64,000 nucleotides of DNA from positions 1 through 64,000 of the forward strand of contig JABRVX010000031.1 of NCBI GenBank assembly GCA_039961735.1, read 5' to 3'. The DNA comes from Fimbriimonadia bacterium. Its GTDB lineage: Bacteria; Armatimonadota; Fimbriimonadia; Fimbriimonadales; JABRVX01. The notes below the pieces were generated by a model. That model was given only the letters and a program-made list of their open reading frames with translations, did not search any database and was not told where the DNA came from. This document shows, one piece after another, positions 26,926 through 37,048 of this stretch. A program made the translations under genes and the position numbers. Numbering within the stretch: position 1 is the first letter of the stretch; every line of letters starts with the position of its first letter.

Positions 26926-27911
26926 CCGTTGGCACCTTGCAGCAGGGCTTACAGCCCATATCGCCGGCGCTTCTGTATGGAAGGCAGGACGAAGACGATT
27001 GGCGGATCGGCGAAGTCGTTCGCGTTAGCACCTTGGAGCAGCTAGGAGATCACGAGACGGACCTGGTGGTGATAGGCGTGCCCGACGATCGAGCCGTGGT
27101 AGCTATCGGAGGTCGTCCCGGTGCCAACCGTGGGCCGTCCGAGATCCGGCGGGCGTGGTTCCGCATGACACTAGGCGACAAGAACCAACTCGGGCGCTTC
27201 CACATTGCCGACGTGGGCGACGTCCGGCTGCTGGATACCATCGAGGAGACGCATACACGGGTCGAGGCCATCGTGAAGTGGCTGTTTGCCAACACCTCGG
27301 CACGCGTCCTTCTGCTGGGGGGCGGGCATGACATCGCCTATCCACATTTCGCCGGATTGATTGACTGCTGCAAGCATCAGAAGCGTGTGGGGATCATCAA
27401 CGTAGACGCGCACTTCGACGTGCGCCCCGTGGTGGACGGGATTACCAGCGGCACTGCGTTCTGGAGGCTGCTGGAGAAGGGTGACGAACGTTTTCGCGGG
27501 CACGAGATGGTCTCGTTCGGAGTGCAGTATCACGCGACATCGAACGCTCACAGGCGTTATTTGGAACAGCGTGGCGCCACCATCGTGATGTTAGAGGAGT
27601 CCGGACCGACAGGCCATATACAGGCGTTCGCGAAGTCGCTCGATTCGCTAGGCAAGTGGGCGCACTCTATCGGTGTTAGTTTCGACATGGATGCAGTCCG
27701 AATGTCCGATGCGCACGGCGTAAGTGCGCCCAGTCCGGTGGGACTCTCGGCGGCGGATGCTTCGGCGATTGCCTTCCTCAGTGGGCGTGACAAGAGGATT
27801 CGCACGCTGGGCATTTACGAGGTCGCTCCGCCCCTCGACGATGGAACGGCGGTGCGCCTGGCGGCGCTGATGTGTCAGCAGTACGCTACCGGGATTGCCG
27901 CGAGCCGGTGA
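26922..27911 (+). CDS. hutG: Formimidoylglutamase (arginase/ureohydrolase family)
   Basis: A 329-residue ureohydrolase. The binuclear manganese ligands are in GGGHDIAYPHF, NVDAHFDVRP and SFDMDAVRMSDAHG. With hutH, hutI and hutU beside it, the best call is formimidoylglutamase, hydrolysing N-formimino-L-glutamate to glutamate and formamide as the last hut step. Agmatinase is the alternative on sequence alone. Translation is coupled to hutH (ATGA overlap). The 3' end overlaps the convergent hutI gene by 26 bases. Confidence 0.88.
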   Translation: MTVGTLQQGLQPISPALLYGRQDEDDWRIGEVVRVSTLEQLGDHETDLVVIGVPDDRAVVAIGGRPGANRGPSEIRRAWFRMTLGDKNQLGRFHIADVGDVRLLDTIEETHTRVEAIVKWLFANTSARVLLLGGGHDIAYPHFAGLIDCCKHQKRVGIINVDAHFDVRPVVDGITSGTAFWRLLEKGDERFRGHEMVSFGVQYHATSNAHRRYLEQRGATIVMLEESGPTGHIQAFAKSLDSLGKWAHSIGVSFDMDAVRMSDAHGVSAPSPVGLSAADASAIAFLSGRDKRIRTLGIYEVAPPLDDGTAVRLAALMCQQYATGIAASR

Positions 27912-29172
27912 ACGCTTGCACGCTTTGCGGATCGGGAAACACGAAGTTACCGCGCTTAATCACCATGGCGGGGATCGGTCGGGCGAACCTGGCCATGAGA
28001 TCGTTCAGACTGTTGCACTCCCACACGACAGCGTCCCCCCAGTAGCCTGGGGCGAGCTGGCCGTGGGTGGCCTCCAGCCCGATGGCCGCGGCTGCGTTCA
28101 CGGTTGCGGCGCCCAACGCCTCCGCTGGCGTCAGGCTCATGCGGAGGCAGGCAAGACCCATGATGAAGTGCATGGATGAGATGTTGCAGGAACCTGGGTT
28201 GAAGTCGGAGCCGAGCGCGACGATGCACCCCGCCTCGATCATCTTGCGGGCGGGCGCCGAGTGGGGCAGGTTCAAGTAGAAGCACGTGCCGGGAAGCAGC
28301 ACGGCGGCGGTGTTGGAGGCGGCCAGCGCCTCGATATCGTCGTCCGTCGCCTGCAGCAGGTGCTCGGCGCTGGCCGCACCCATATCCACGGCGAGACGAG
28401 CGGCCCCGGTGTGCGCGAACTCCTCGGCGTGCACCTTTGGCTGGAGGAAGTATTGCTGTCCGGCCTCGAGAATGGCGCGCGTCTGTGCCAGGTCGAACGC
28501 GCCTTCGTCGCAAAACACATCGTTGAAGCGGGGAGCCGCCGGATGTTGAGCCGCCAATGGAATCAAGTTTTCAGCCAAATCCTTTACATAACTATCCGCG
28601 TCTCGGTCGGGATCGGGCATGTGGGCACCCATGAAGGTGGGGATCACCTCAACTGGAGACTCATTGGAGAGCGAGTAGATCACGTCCAGCATCTTCATTT
28701 CGGCATCGCGGTTCAACCCGTAGCCGGTCTTGACTTCCACGGTGGTGGTGCCGGTCATGACCATCACCTCGAGCCGGTCGCGCGCGGTTTCCAGTAGTTC
28801 CTCGAAGGGCGCACGGCGCGTCTGCTCGACCGTTCTTCGAATACCGCCGCCCGCCGCGGCGATCTGGGCATAGCTTGCGCCTGCGCAGCGCATCGCGAAC
28901 TCGTCACCCCTGTGACCGGCGAACACGGTATGGGTGTGTGGATCAATCAGACCCGGTGTAACGAGTCTCTTGCCTACGGAGAACTCAGGAAAGTCGAAGC
29001 GGTTCCGCATCTCCTCGGTGCGCCCTACGGCGACGACCTTGCCGCGCGCTATGGCGATCGCATCTGCGTCGGATTCGGTTAGTCCGGAGAGCGCCGCGCC
29101 CCTGAGGGGCCTGGGGCCCGCGCAGGTCCAGAGCTCGCCGATCTCGGTCAGAAGCAGGTTGCCGTCATTCAC
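27886..29172 (-). CDS. hutI: Imidazolonepropionase
   Basis: A 428-residue amidohydrolase-fold enzyme that opens imidazolone-5-propionate to N-formimino-L-glutamate. The metal motif is [16 protein letters not shown], with [17 protein letters not shown] and [19 protein letters not shown] following, and the late Asp in [12 protein letters not shown]. It overlaps hutU by 4 bases and is the second gene of that operon. Confidence 0.96.
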   Translation of the reverse strand: MNDGNLLLTEIGELWTCAGPRPLRGAALSGLTESDADAIAIARGKVVAVGRTEEMRNRFDFPEFSVGKRLVTPGLIDPHTHTVFAGHRGDEFAMRCAGASYAQIAAAGGGIRRTVEQTRRAPFEELLETARDRLEVMVMTGTTTVEVKTGYGLNRDAEMKMLDVIYSLSNESPVEVIPTFMGAHMPDPDRDADSYVKDLAENLIPLAAQHPAAPRFNDVFCDEGAFDLAQTRAILEAGQQYFLQPKVHAEEFAHTGAARLAVDMGAASAEHLLQATDDDIEALAASNTAAVLLPGTCFYLNLPHSAPARKMIEAGCIVALGSDFNPGSCNISSMHFIMGLACLRMSLTPAEALGAATVNAAAAIGLEATHGQLAPGYWGDAVVWECNSLNDLMARFARPIPAMVIKRGNFVFPDPQSVQAFTGSRQSR

Positions 29173-30875
29173 TCGATGTCTTCTCGCATTGGGATGCGCA
29201 GTCCGTGCTTCTCGGCCACGGCAATCGCCTCCTCGTATCCCGCATCGGCGTGACGCAGAATGCCGAGGCCTGGGTCGGTGTCCAGCACACGGCTGAGGCG
29301 GCGTGCTGCATCGGGAGTGCCGTCTGCCACGATCACCATTCCGGCATGGAGCGAGTACCCCATGCCGACTCCACCGCCGTGGTGCACGGACACCCAGCTC
29401 GCGCCGCCGACTGCGTTGATGAGTGCGTTGAGCGCCACCCAGTCGGCAACCACGTCCGAGCCGTCCTTCATCCCTTCGGTTTCGCGGTTCGGCGAAGCTA
29501 CGCTACCGGTGTCCAGGTGATCCCGCCCTATAACCACCGGCGCAGTCACACGCCCCGATGCGACGAGGTCATTGATGATGAGCCCCAGCTTCTTTCGATC
29601 ACCGTAGCCGAGCCAACAGATGCGCGCGGGCAGGCCTTGGTAGCTCACTTTGTCCGCTGCCATGCGGATCCACCTGCAGAGCGCCTCATCCTGTGCGAAG
29701 TGCTGGAGGATCGCGTCGTCTATCGCTGCAATGTCGTTTGGATCGCCGGAGAGCGCTGCCCAACGGAAGGGCCCTTTGCCTACACAGAAGAGCGGACGGA
29801 TGAAAGCGGGAACGAAGCCAGGGAAGTCGAAAGCACGGTCCACACCGTGGTCCTTTGCGACTTGCCTAATGTTGTTGCCGTAGTCGAAGACCACGGAGCC
29901 GCGCTGTTGGAACTCCAGCATCGTGCGAACGTGAGTGCAGATGGAGCCATAGACGTCCTCGAGGTAACGCTCGGGTGTTTCTTTCCGAGCCAGTGCTGCC
30001 TGCTCCAAAGTGTAACCTGCCGCGATGTAACCGTTGAGCGGATCGTGGGCCGAGGTCTGGTCGGTCACCGCGTCCGGTATCACGCCAGACTGGAGCAGCA
30101 TGGGGTGCACTTCGGCTGCGTTGCCTAGCAGCGCGATAGACTTCGCTACCTTGCGCTCGACCGCATCCCGCACCCACGTGAGCGCTCGATCCAGGTTGTC
30201 GGTCCACACGTCGCAGTATCGCGTCTGAATACGCCGCTCAATGCGCGCGGGGTCCACCTCTACACATAGTGCCACGCCCCCGTTCATAGTGACGGCCAGG
30301 GGCTGCGCTCCACCCATCCCGCCGAGTCCCGCCGTTAGTACTAACCGACCTGCCAGCGAGCCGCCGAAGTGCTTGCGTGCGAGTTCTGCGAATGTCTCAT
30401 AGGTTCCTTGCAGAATGCCCTGCGAGCCGATATAGATCCACGAGCCCGCAGTCATCTGTCCATACATGATCAGGCCCTTGCGGTCCAGCTCGCGGAACAC
30501 CTCCCACGTCGCCCATGCGGGCACTAACAAGCTGTTAGCTATGAGCACGCGAGGCGCATCAGGGTGGCTAGAGAGCACACCCACGGGCTTGCCGGACTGC
30601 ACTAGCAGAGTCTCTTCGTCCCCGAGGTCGAGCAGGCAACGAACGATGTGACGCAGACAGTCCCAGTTGCGCGCTGCTTTGCCGATGCCGCCGTACACCA
30701 CCAGGTCCAGGGGGCGCTCGGCCACCTCGGGGTCCAGGTTATTCAGCAGCATGCGGAGGGCGGCCTCTTGCACCCACCCGCGGGCGTTCCGCGCAGTGCC
30801 GCGCGGGCTGCGGACGTGAATGGGTCTCTCGGCGGCCAGTATCTCGCGAAGCATCTCGGATTGCGTGACGGTCAT
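29169..30875 (-). CDS. hutU: Urocanate hydratase
   Basis: A 568-residue NAD-dependent urocanase, converting urocanate to imidazolonepropionate. Clear family segments are [88 protein letters not shown] and [11 protein letters not shown]. The length is normal. The ribosome site AGGAGG precedes the ATG at 30875. It is followed by hutI with a 4-base overlap; tag lies just upstream on the same strand. Confidence 0.97.
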   Translation of the reverse strand: MTVTQSEMLREILAAERPIHVRSPRGTARNARGWVQEAALRMLLNNLDPEVAERPLDLVVYGGIGKAARNWDCLRHIVRCLLDLGDEETLLVQSGKPVGVLSSHPDAPRVLIANSLLVPAWATWEVFRELDRKGLIMYGQMTAGSWIYIGSQGILQGTYETFAELARKHFGGSLAGRLVLTAGLGGMGGAQPLAVTMNGGVALCVEVDPARIERRIQTRYCDVWTDNLDRALTWVRDAVERKVAKSIALLGNAAEVHPMLLQSGVIPDAVTDQTSAHDPLNGYIAAGYTLEQAALARKETPERYLEDVYGSICTHVRTMLEFQQRGSVVFDYGNNIRQVAKDHGVDRAFDFPGFVPAFIRPLFCVGKGPFRWAALSGDPNDIAAIDDAILQHFAQDEALCRWIRMAADKVSYQGLPARICWLGYGDRKKLGLIINDLVASGRVTAPVVIGRDHLDTGSVASPNRETEGMKDGSDVVADWVALNALINAVGGASWVSVHHGGGVGMGYSLHAGMVIVADGTPDAARRLSRVLDTDPGLGILRHADAGYEEAIAVAEKHGLRIPMREDIE

Positions 30876-30900
30876 CGTCGACCTCCTGCGGTTCAGTGGG

Positions 30901-30906
30901 ATTCTA
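30901..30906 (-). promoter_or_regulatory. Possible -10 box (TAGAAT) for hutU-hutI
   Basis: On the minus strand TAGAAT begins with the TAG stop codon of the tag gene and lies about 25 bases before the hutU ATG. The -35 is weak, so hutU-hutI may be transcribed from here or by read-through from tag. Confidence 0.4.
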
Positions 30907-31407
30907 CCGTGCGCCCGTCTGGCAGTGGGGGTCGTGCGGGGGCGGAACCCGTCCGCAACCCATCACGAACATTCGCGTTATCTCGGGTCCGCAGAATCGG
31001 AAGGTTTTGCGAAACACCTTCTGATAGTTGGCCAGGTCGCTGTTCGGCAGGCTGTCCAGCCAGCCGGCGAAGGAGCCGCTCTCCCTCGCCAGGTCTCGGA
31101 TGATCCTTGCGTTCTCGATAGTGGACTCGATCTTCTTGCGATTGCGGATGATGCCCGCGTCGGCCATCAGCCGCTCGACGTCCGAGGGACCGAAGGTGGC
31201 CACCCGCTCGATGTCGAAGCCCTCGAACGCCCTGCGGAACGCCTCGCGGCGCACCAGCACGGAGCGCCAGCTCAGGCCGGCCTGGAACACCTCGAGGGTA
31301 AGGAGCTCGAAGAGGGCGGTGTCGTCGTCGCTTCGGACTCCCCACTCGTTGTCGTGGTAGTCCTCCATCAGAGGGTCGCCTGCGCACCAGTCGCATCTCG
31401 TGAGCAT
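30904..31407 (-). CDS. tag: DNA-3-methyladenine glycosylase I
   Basis: A 167-residue Tag glycosylase that removes 3-methyladenine from DNA. The zinc-snap ligands are Cys5 (TRCDWC), His18 (YHDNEWG), and near the C terminus His158 and Cys162 (PHDPHC), spaced as in Escherichia coli Tag. [10 protein letters not shown] and [17 protein letters not shown] are typical. It is about 20 residues shorter than the E. coli enzyme, missing part of the region before the last helix. ATG 31407 gives the proper N terminus; longer frames run into the repeat at 31441. Confidence 0.92.
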   Translation of the reverse strand: MLTRCDWCAGDPLMEDYHDNEWGVRSDDDTALFELLTLEVFQAGLSWRSVLVRREAFRRAFEGFDIERVATFGPSDVERLMADAGIIRNRKKIESTIENARIIRDLARESGSFAGWLDSLPNSDLANYQKVFRKTFRFCGPEITRMFVMGCGRVPPPHDPHCQTGAR

Positions 31408-31440
31408 GGCGGCAAGTGTACCGCTCGCAACCCTTGCGTC

Positions 31441-31496
31441 CGTGGTTTCGCCGTCTCGGCGATTCGGATTCTGACCGGCGGGACGCCGGAACCACG
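31441..31496. repeat. Double-hairpin intergenic repeat, inverted complete copy
   Basis: The outer ends CGTGGTT and AACCACG are perfect inverted repeats. Inside are TCGCCG-TCT-CGGCGA and CCGGCG-GGA-CGCCGG. The order is reversed relative to 77-132. It lies between divergent tag and guaB, just upstream of the guaB promoter. Confidence 0.7.
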
Positions 31497-31550
31497 ATGC
31501 AAGAACCACGGACCAAACCGAAAAGGGGCCCGGTGGGCCGGCACCCCTGA

Positions 31551-31580
31551 TTGATCCGTGCGGGGCTCGGGGGCTACAAT
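31551..31580 (+). promoter_or_regulatory. Promoter of guaB
   Basis: TTGATC (31551-31556), 18 bases, TACAAT (31575-31580). The transcript would start near 31587, downstream of the ATG at 31584, which supports the GTG at 31605 as the true start. Confidence 0.6.
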
Positions 31581-31604
31581 GTGATGAAAAGCCTGGAGGG
31601 CCTC

Positions 31605-33083
31605 GTGGCTAGGGATTTCCCGCTCGGCCTAAGCTTCGACGACGTACTTCTTCAACCTCGAGACACCGAGGTGCTTCCTAGCGAAGTCAGCACGGCGACG
31701 ACTCTTGCCGGAAGCATCCGCTTGCACCTCCCGATCGTCAGCAGCCCGATGGACACCGTGACCGAGAGCCGCATGGCCATCGCCCTGGCACGAGAGGGGG
31801 GCGTGGGGGTCATTCACCGTAATCTTCCGCCCGACGTGCAAGCCCAAGAGGTGGACCGGGTGAAGCGTTCGGAGTCGGGCGTCATCGTTGACCCGTTCCA
31901 TCTCTCTCCCGACCAGCCACTGCGAGAGGCCAAGGAGATGATGGAGCGCTATCACATCTCCGGCGTGCCCGTGACCGACGAGAGCGGCAGGTTGGTCGGC
32001 ATTCTGACCAACCGCGACATTCGCTTCGAGACCGACTTCAGCGGGCCCATCCGCTCGCGCATGACCACCGAGAACCTGATCACCGCACCCGTAGGCACCA
32101 CTCTGGAGCAGGCTCAGCAGATGCTGCAGGAGCACCGTATCGAGAAGCTGCCCATCGTGGACGAGTCGTTCCGGCTATGCGGGCTGATCACCATCAAGGA
32201 CCTGTTGAAGCTGCGGCAATTCCCGAATGCGACGAAGGACGCGAAGGGGCGGTTGTGCGTGGGGGCTGCGGTCGGGCCGATGTCGGCACCCGTCGAGCGG
32301 GCGCGCGCGCTGGCAGAGGCGGGAGTGGACTTCATCGTAGTGGACGCCGCGCACGGGCACTCGCGCGGCGTCCTGGATGCAGTCGCCGCAATCAAGCGCG
32401 CGCTGCCGGACATGCTGGTCATCGGCGGGAACGTGGCAACCGGAGAGGCAACGCACGCACTAATCGAACGGGGCGCCGACGCGATACGAGTCGGGATCGG
32501 CGCCGGCTCCATCTGCACTACGCGCATCGTGGCGGGCGTGGGGGTACCACAGCTTTCGGCGTTGCTGGAATGCGCGGAGGCCGCGGCCAAGCTGGGCGTG
32601 CCCATCATCGCAGACGGAGGCGTGCGCTCCAGCGGCGACATCGTGAAGAGCCTAGCGGCGGGTGCGTCCAGCGTCATGCTGGGCAACATGCTCGCCGGTT
32701 GCGACGAATCGCCGGGCGAGATCGAGATGTACCGCAACAGAGCGTACAAGGTGTATCGCGGCATGGGCTCGATCGGAGCCATGCGGCAAGGCGGCATGGA
32801 CCGCTACGGACAGACGGCCGGCGGAAAGATCGTACCGGAGGGTGTGGAGGGCCGAGTGCCCTACCGCGGCCCTATGTCCGAGACTATCGCGCAACTCGCG
32901 GGCGGCATCCGCTCCGGCATGGGATACGTGGGGGCCAGGGACTTGAACGAACTGAGAGAGCGCGCCGTGTTCACCCGGATCACCAACGCGGGCCTTCGCG
33001 AGAGCCACGTACACGACGTGTGGGTGACGAAGGAGCCGCCGAACTACTCGGCTTGGTGGACCGGCGCCGAGACCGGCGAGTAG
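31605..33083 (+). CDS. guaB: Inosine-5'-monophosphate dehydrogenase
   Basis: A 492-residue IMPDH, catalysing IMP to XMP with NAD, the committed step to GMP. Two CBS domains interrupt the TIM barrel at about residues 90-210. The catalytic Cys304 sits in GAGSICTTRIVAGVGVPQ, the flap contains YRGMGSIGAM, and the GGIRSGMGYVGA segment is near the end. GTG 31605 is preferred: GGAGGG sits 5 bases ahead, the promoter implies a start near 31587, and MARDFPLGLSFDDVLL is the standard N terminus. ATG 31584 is the alternative. Confidence 0.96.
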   Translation: MARDFPLGLSFDDVLLQPRDTEVLPSEVSTATTLAGSIRLHLPIVSSPMDTVTESRMAIALAREGGVGVIHRNLPPDVQAQEVDRVKRSESGVIVDPFHLSPDQPLREAKEMMERYHISGVPVTDESGRLVGILTNRDIRFETDFSGPIRSRMTTENLITAPVGTTLEQAQQMLQEHRIEKLPIVDESFRLCGLITIKDLLKLRQFPNATKDAKGRLCVGAAVGPMSAPVERARALAEAGVDFIVVDAAHGHSRGVLDAVAAIKRALPDMLVIGGNVATGEATHALIERGADAIRVGIGAGSICTTRIVAGVGVPQLSALLECAEAAAKLGVPIIADGGVRSSGDIVKSLAAGASSVMLGNMLAGCDESPGEIEMYRNRAYKVYRGMGSIGAMRQGGMDRYGQTAGGKIVPEGVEGRVPYRGPMSETIAQLAGGIRSGMGYVGARDLNELRERAVFTRITNAGLRESHVHDVWVTKEPPNYSAWWTGAETGE

Positions 33084-33095
33084 CAGGTTGTGGTA

Positions 33096-33125
33096 ACGGG
33101 GCCGCTCAAGCCAGGGCGGCCCCGT
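33096..33125 (+). terminator. Terminator-like hairpin after guaB
   Basis: ACGGGGCCGC and GCGGCCCCGT form a perfect 10-bp stem with a 10-base loop, 12 bases past the guaB stop. No strong T-run follows. Confidence 0.55.
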
Positions 33126-33614
33126 TGGGCGGTTAGAGTGGCGTCGTTGCCTCTTGCGATGCGCAGAGCGCATCACGGCGCCCTTCGTAGGACTGCGGAC
33201 CTCCCCGCTCTCTGAAGGCTTGGCGAAAGAGGGTGGACCGACGGGGACGGCATGGACACACACGAGGGCGCGGATCGGCCAAGGAGGGGATTGCGGGGCG
33301 ATACGCGGCTCCGCGCGGTACTCTCTCCTTACTAACCTGCGTGGCAAACAAGTCCAACTCCGCATCGTCGGTCCACCCAGGTCAAACAGAGGCACAGGTA
33401 GCGGGCTATGGCAAATGCTAACCGCAAAGGTCCTGATCCGACAATCGTAGGTGTACCTGGTTGGGGCTCTTTTAGACAGAACCCGGCGATCTTGGTAGGG
33501 CTGGATAGGTGTGCGAAGCGTTTTCACGCGAGTGCCCCGAGTTCCTCCTCCGTGATGTCGAGCCTGTCGGAGCATACAGCCGAGTGCCCCAATGGACCAC
33601 TTTGAGCCGACAGC
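33126..33614. other. Unassigned 490-bp intergenic region
   Basis: No convincing gene is seen between guaB and the GH38 gene. A small perfect hairpin GATGCGC-AGA-GCGCATC lies at 33158-33174. A 65-codon reading frame at 33408-33605 has codon use unlike its neighbours and no family features. The decamer CGAGTGCCCC occurs twice at about 33530-33590. It may hold regulatory DNA for the GH38 gene or a decayed gene. Confidence 0.5.
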
Positions 33615-36600
33615 ATGGGATTGATGGAACTGATAGCAGCGATGGTAGTAGTACCTGCACTTTGGAGTATCGGCGTTTCGGACGACACTTCCATGGGGCT
33701 AGCACATGCCCCCTCGGCCTATAGGGAGTTCTCAGGCGATGCCTACTACGTAGTGGGTACCTCCCGCCCAGAACGTGACTGGCCTTATGTGCACCCAGGC
33801 CCCTCGGATGCTTGGGCAGGTAGTACCAGCCACACCTTCACGGTCTGGTTTGGGCTCGAAGCGAGGCCGGCCCTCGATTGCACTCTGGTACTGGACCTGC
33901 TCGACACGCACGGATCTGTGCCCCCGCAGTTGCTGGTGGATCTCAACGGCGTGCGCATAGCCGATGTTCAGACGCCACACGGATCGGGTGACGAGCGCGC
34001 ATTGGAAGGGGATTTCGGGCGCGGCAAGTCGTTCGTGTCCGAGGTCAGGCTACCGCACGAGCACCTGACGGAGGGCGACAACGTGCTGACGATCACGAAC
34101 GCTAAGGGGAGTTGGGTGGTATATGACAGTTTGCGAATGGAGGCACCCGATGGGACGACGCTGAAGCAGGTGACTCCCCACCTAAGTGTGGAAGTCCTGC
34201 CGACCCGAGCGGTCATCTATAGAACGCCGGAAGGGCCACGCCAACAGGTGGCGGTGCGAGTGACCTATCGTGGCGAGCCTACCAAAGCATACATCTCGGT
34301 GGACGGAGCGACTCCCATGACGGCCGACATCCACTCGGGGGCGCAGACGCTGCGGGCGATGATCTCCGCGGCAGCATCTCCACGCACAGTGGGCATCGAG
34401 ATCCGAACGGAGTCGGGCATGGCAGCCGACCAACAGGCCGACATCGAGCCAGTCCGCCAATGGGACGTGTACATTCTTCCCCACTCCCACGTGGACGTCG
34501 GTTATACGAGCCACCAAAGTGTTGCACTGAAGACCCATCAGAAGAACATATTAGACGCGGCCCTGCTGGCAAAGGCTACGAGCAATTATCCCGAAGGCGC
34601 GCGCTTCCGATGGAACTGCGAGACCTTTTGGGCGCTGGACGACCTGCTTCACACGACCGGCGACTCGGAGTGGCAGGAGATCGCGCCGTGGCTATGGAAC
34701 GGGTCCATCCACCCCGACGCCTCCTATGCCCATCTGCTCTCCGGTCTGGCTCGGCCCGAGGAGCTGCTGAGGAGCTTCCGCATGTCCCGTATGCCTGGCC
34801 CGAGGAGCGTGCCTCATTCGGATGCAGCGATGCTGGTGGACGTGCCCGGCGCGAGCTGGGGCATGGTAACCGCAATGGCACACGCGGGTATCCGGTACCT
34901 GCTCTTAGCACCTAACAACTCGGATCGCATAGGACGTGTTAGGGTAGCGTGGGAGAACAAGCCCTTCTACTGGGTGTCGCCCTCCGGCAAAGAAGAGGTG
35001 CTGGTTTGGCAGACGGAACCCTATTCGCTCGGGACTTTTCTGAAGACGGGACCCAACGGGTGGGGGTACTCCAACGTGGACACGCCACCCGAGCCCATCC
35101 GTAGCCACGACCCGATGAAGCACTTCCTCGAGCCGTGGCTGTTTGAGAAGCTGTCGGCCCTCGAGCGGGAGCAATTCCCTTATGACATGCTACTGATAAC
35201 GTGGGCTTTAGCCGACAACTCACCGATTGACCCCGATCTCCCCGATGCCGTACGCCGCTGGAACGAGATGTATGAGTCGCCTAGGCTGGTGATTGCCACC
35301 ACCTCCGAAGCGATGCGTGCATTCGAGCGTCGGCATGGGAGCCGGGTACCCCACATCAGCGGTGACTATTCGCCTTACTGGGAGGAGGGTGCGGCATCCA
35401 GCGCACGTGAGACCGCTCTCAACCGGGCCTCCGCCGACCGGTTAGTGCAAGCCGAGACGCTGTGGGCGATGCTCGACCCGGACAAGTACCCTTCCCACGA
35501 CTTCCTGGATGCGTGGCGCAATGTACTACTATACACCGAACACACGTGGGGGGCGCACTCCAGCGTGTGGGATCCTGACAGTGACTTCGTGCGAAAGCAG
35601 TGGGAGACGAAGCAGCGGTTTGCGCTGGACGCGGACGAGCAGTCTCGTCGTTTGCTGAGCCAGGCGCTTAGTGAAAGGGATGGTAACGACCGGCGTGAGA
35701 TCGATGTGTTCAATACCTCGTCCTGGGCACGCACGGATCTCGTATCACTCCCTCGCGACTGGTCGCTCGCGAGGGACCGCGTGGAAGATGCCGATGGCAA
35801 GCCAGTTCCCTCCCAGCGCCTTTCGAGCGGCGAGCTGGTGTTCATCGCCTCGGACGTGCCGGCCTTAGGTGCGAAGCGCTTCCGAGTCGTAGCGGGCGAG
35901 CCTTACGTGGCGCAGACTGCTACCGCCGAGGGTCTCTCCGTCCAGAACGACACCTACCGTGTCACCTTGGACGAAGTCACCGGAGACATTGCCAGCATCC
36001 TGCGGATTGAAGACGGACGGGAGCTGGTGGACGGCTCACAGCCGTATCGTTTCAACCAATACCTGTACGTTCGAGGAGCAGATATCGAGGGTGCGAGCAC
36101 CTCCGGCACTCCCAAGATCGAGGTGGTCGAGCGCGGCCCACTGGTTGCCACATTGCGCGTCATCTCAGCCGCGCCCGGAGCCAGGTACCTGGTGCGAGAA
36201 GTGCGTGTAATGGCGGGCATGGACCGCGTGGACATCATGAACAAGGTCTGGAAGCGACCGGTGCGCGAGAAGGAGGGCGTGCACTTCGCATTCCCTTTCT
36301 CGGTCGAAGGTGGGCAAGTACGCTTCGACACGGCATGGGCCGTCGTGACGCCGGAGACGGTTCAGCTTCCGGGTGCTAACAAGAACTTCCTCAGCGTGCA
36401 GCGCTGGGTAGACGTGTCGAATACCTCGCACGGCATCACGTTAACGACCTCCGACGCCCCGCTGATCGAGCTCGGCGGCCTGTGGGGGAATCTGATCGGG
36501 AGCCAGACCAATCCGGAAGCGTGGCTCGAGAAGCTGACACCGACGCAGACGATCTACTCGTGGGTGATGAACAACCACTGGCACACGAATTATCGGGCAG

Positions 36601-36983
36601 ACCAGGAAGGAGAAGTCACATTCCGCTACTCGCTTCGCGCCCATGACGCCTACGACTCCGCCGCCGCAACGCGCTTCGGTGTCGAAGCAAGCAGCCCGCT
36701 GATTGTTGCGCCCGCGGCTCCGGGCAAGCGTCTCTCTCTGCCCTTCGGAGTCCAGGCGGAGGGGACGATCGTAACGGCCCTCAAACCGAGCGACATCGGC
36801 AGGGGGTGGATCCTGCGATTGTACGCTGCGTCGGGACAAGACGAGAAGGTGAGAATCCTCTGGAAGGACGGACGGGCGCGCGGCGTGTGGACGACGGACG
36901 CGTGCGAGATGCCCATGGGCCCATCCTCCGGCGAGATCACGGTACCGGCGTGGGGCGTGCGAACCCTTTACATCGAACGCTAG
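33615..36983 (+). CDS. Exported GH38 alpha-mannosidase-like glycoside hydrolase
   Basis: A 1122-residue protein. A hydrophobic N terminus may serve for export. Residues about 35-180 resemble the beta-sandwich (domain III) of family 4 polysaccharide lyases, with YREFSGDAYYVVGTSRPERDW and LTITNAKGSWVVYDSLRMEAP. The GH38 catalytic domain begins at HSHVDVGYT (290-298), whose His and Asp bind zinc. The probable nucleophile is Asp409 in LVDVPGASWG, where classical enzymes have a DPFG motif. The large C-terminal beta-domain runs to the end. It probably acts on alpha-mannosides or related glycans outside the cytoplasm; the exact substrate is uncertain. Confidence 0.85.
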   Translation: MGLMELIAAMVVVPALWSIGVSDDTSMGLAHAPSAYREFSGDAYYVVGTSRPERDWPYVHPGPSDAWAGSTSHTFTVWFGLEARPALDCTLVLDLLDTHGSVPPQLLVDLNGVRIADVQTPHGSGDERALEGDFGRGKSFVSEVRLPHEHLTEGDNVLTITNAKGSWVVYDSLRMEAPDGTTLKQVTPHLSVEVLPTRAVIYRTPEGPRQQVAVRVTYRGEPTKAYISVDGATPMTADIHSGAQTLRAMISAAASPRTVGIEIRTESGMAADQQADIEPVRQWDVYILPHSHVDVGYTSHQSVALKTHQKNILDAALLAKATSNYPEGARFRWNCETFWALDDLLHTTGDSEWQEIAPWLWNGSIHPDASYAHLLSGLARPEELLRSFRMSRMPGPRSVPHSDAAMLVDVPGASWGMVTAMAHAGIRYLLLAPNNSDRIGRVRVAWENKPFYWVSPSGKEEVLVWQTEPYSLGTFLKTGPNGWGYSNVDTPPEPIRSHDPMKHFLEPWLFEKLSALEREQFPYDMLLITWALADNSPIDPDLPDAVRRWNEMYESPRLVIATTSEAMRAFERRHGSRVPHISGDYSPYWEEGAASSARETALNRASADRLVQAETLWAMLDPDKYPSHDFLDAWRNVLLYTEHTWGAHSSVWDPDSDFVRKQWETKQRFALDADEQSRRLLSQALSERDGNDRREIDVFNTSSWARTDLVSLPRDWSLARDRVEDADGKPVPSQRLSSGELVFIASDVPALGAKRFRVVAGEPYVAQTATAEGLSVQNDTYRVTLDEVTGDIASILRIEDGRELVDGSQPYRFNQYLYVRGADIEGASTSGTPKIEVVERGPLVATLRVISAAPGARYLVREVRVMAGMDRVDIMNKVWKRPVREKEGVHFAFPFSVEGGQVRFDTAWAVVTPETVQLPGANKNFLSVQRWVDVSNTSHGITLTTSDAPLIELGGLWGNLIGSQTNPEAWLEKLTPTQTIYSWVMNNHWHTNYRADQEGEVTFRYSLRAHDAYDSAAATRFGVEASSPLIVAPAAPGKRLSLPFGVQAEGTIVTALKPSDIGRGWILRLYAASGQDEKVRILWKDGRARGVWTTDACEMPMGPSSGEITVPAWGVRTLYIER

Positions 36984-37048
36984 AGCGAGATTCCTCGTCC
37001 AGCAGTCAGATAAGATCGAAGGAAAGCACCATTGGAACGTAAGATTCG

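Noticed and set aside
32652-33575. 307-codon minus-strand frame over guaB 3' end and the following gap
   Set aside because: It mostly mirrors guaB, and the part in the gap (33130-33575) has no homology I can recognise and atypical composition.
33408-33605. 65-codon plus-strand frame in the gap before the GH38 gene
   Set aside because: Third-position base use is much less G+C-rich than in neighbours, there is no good ribosome site and no family features.
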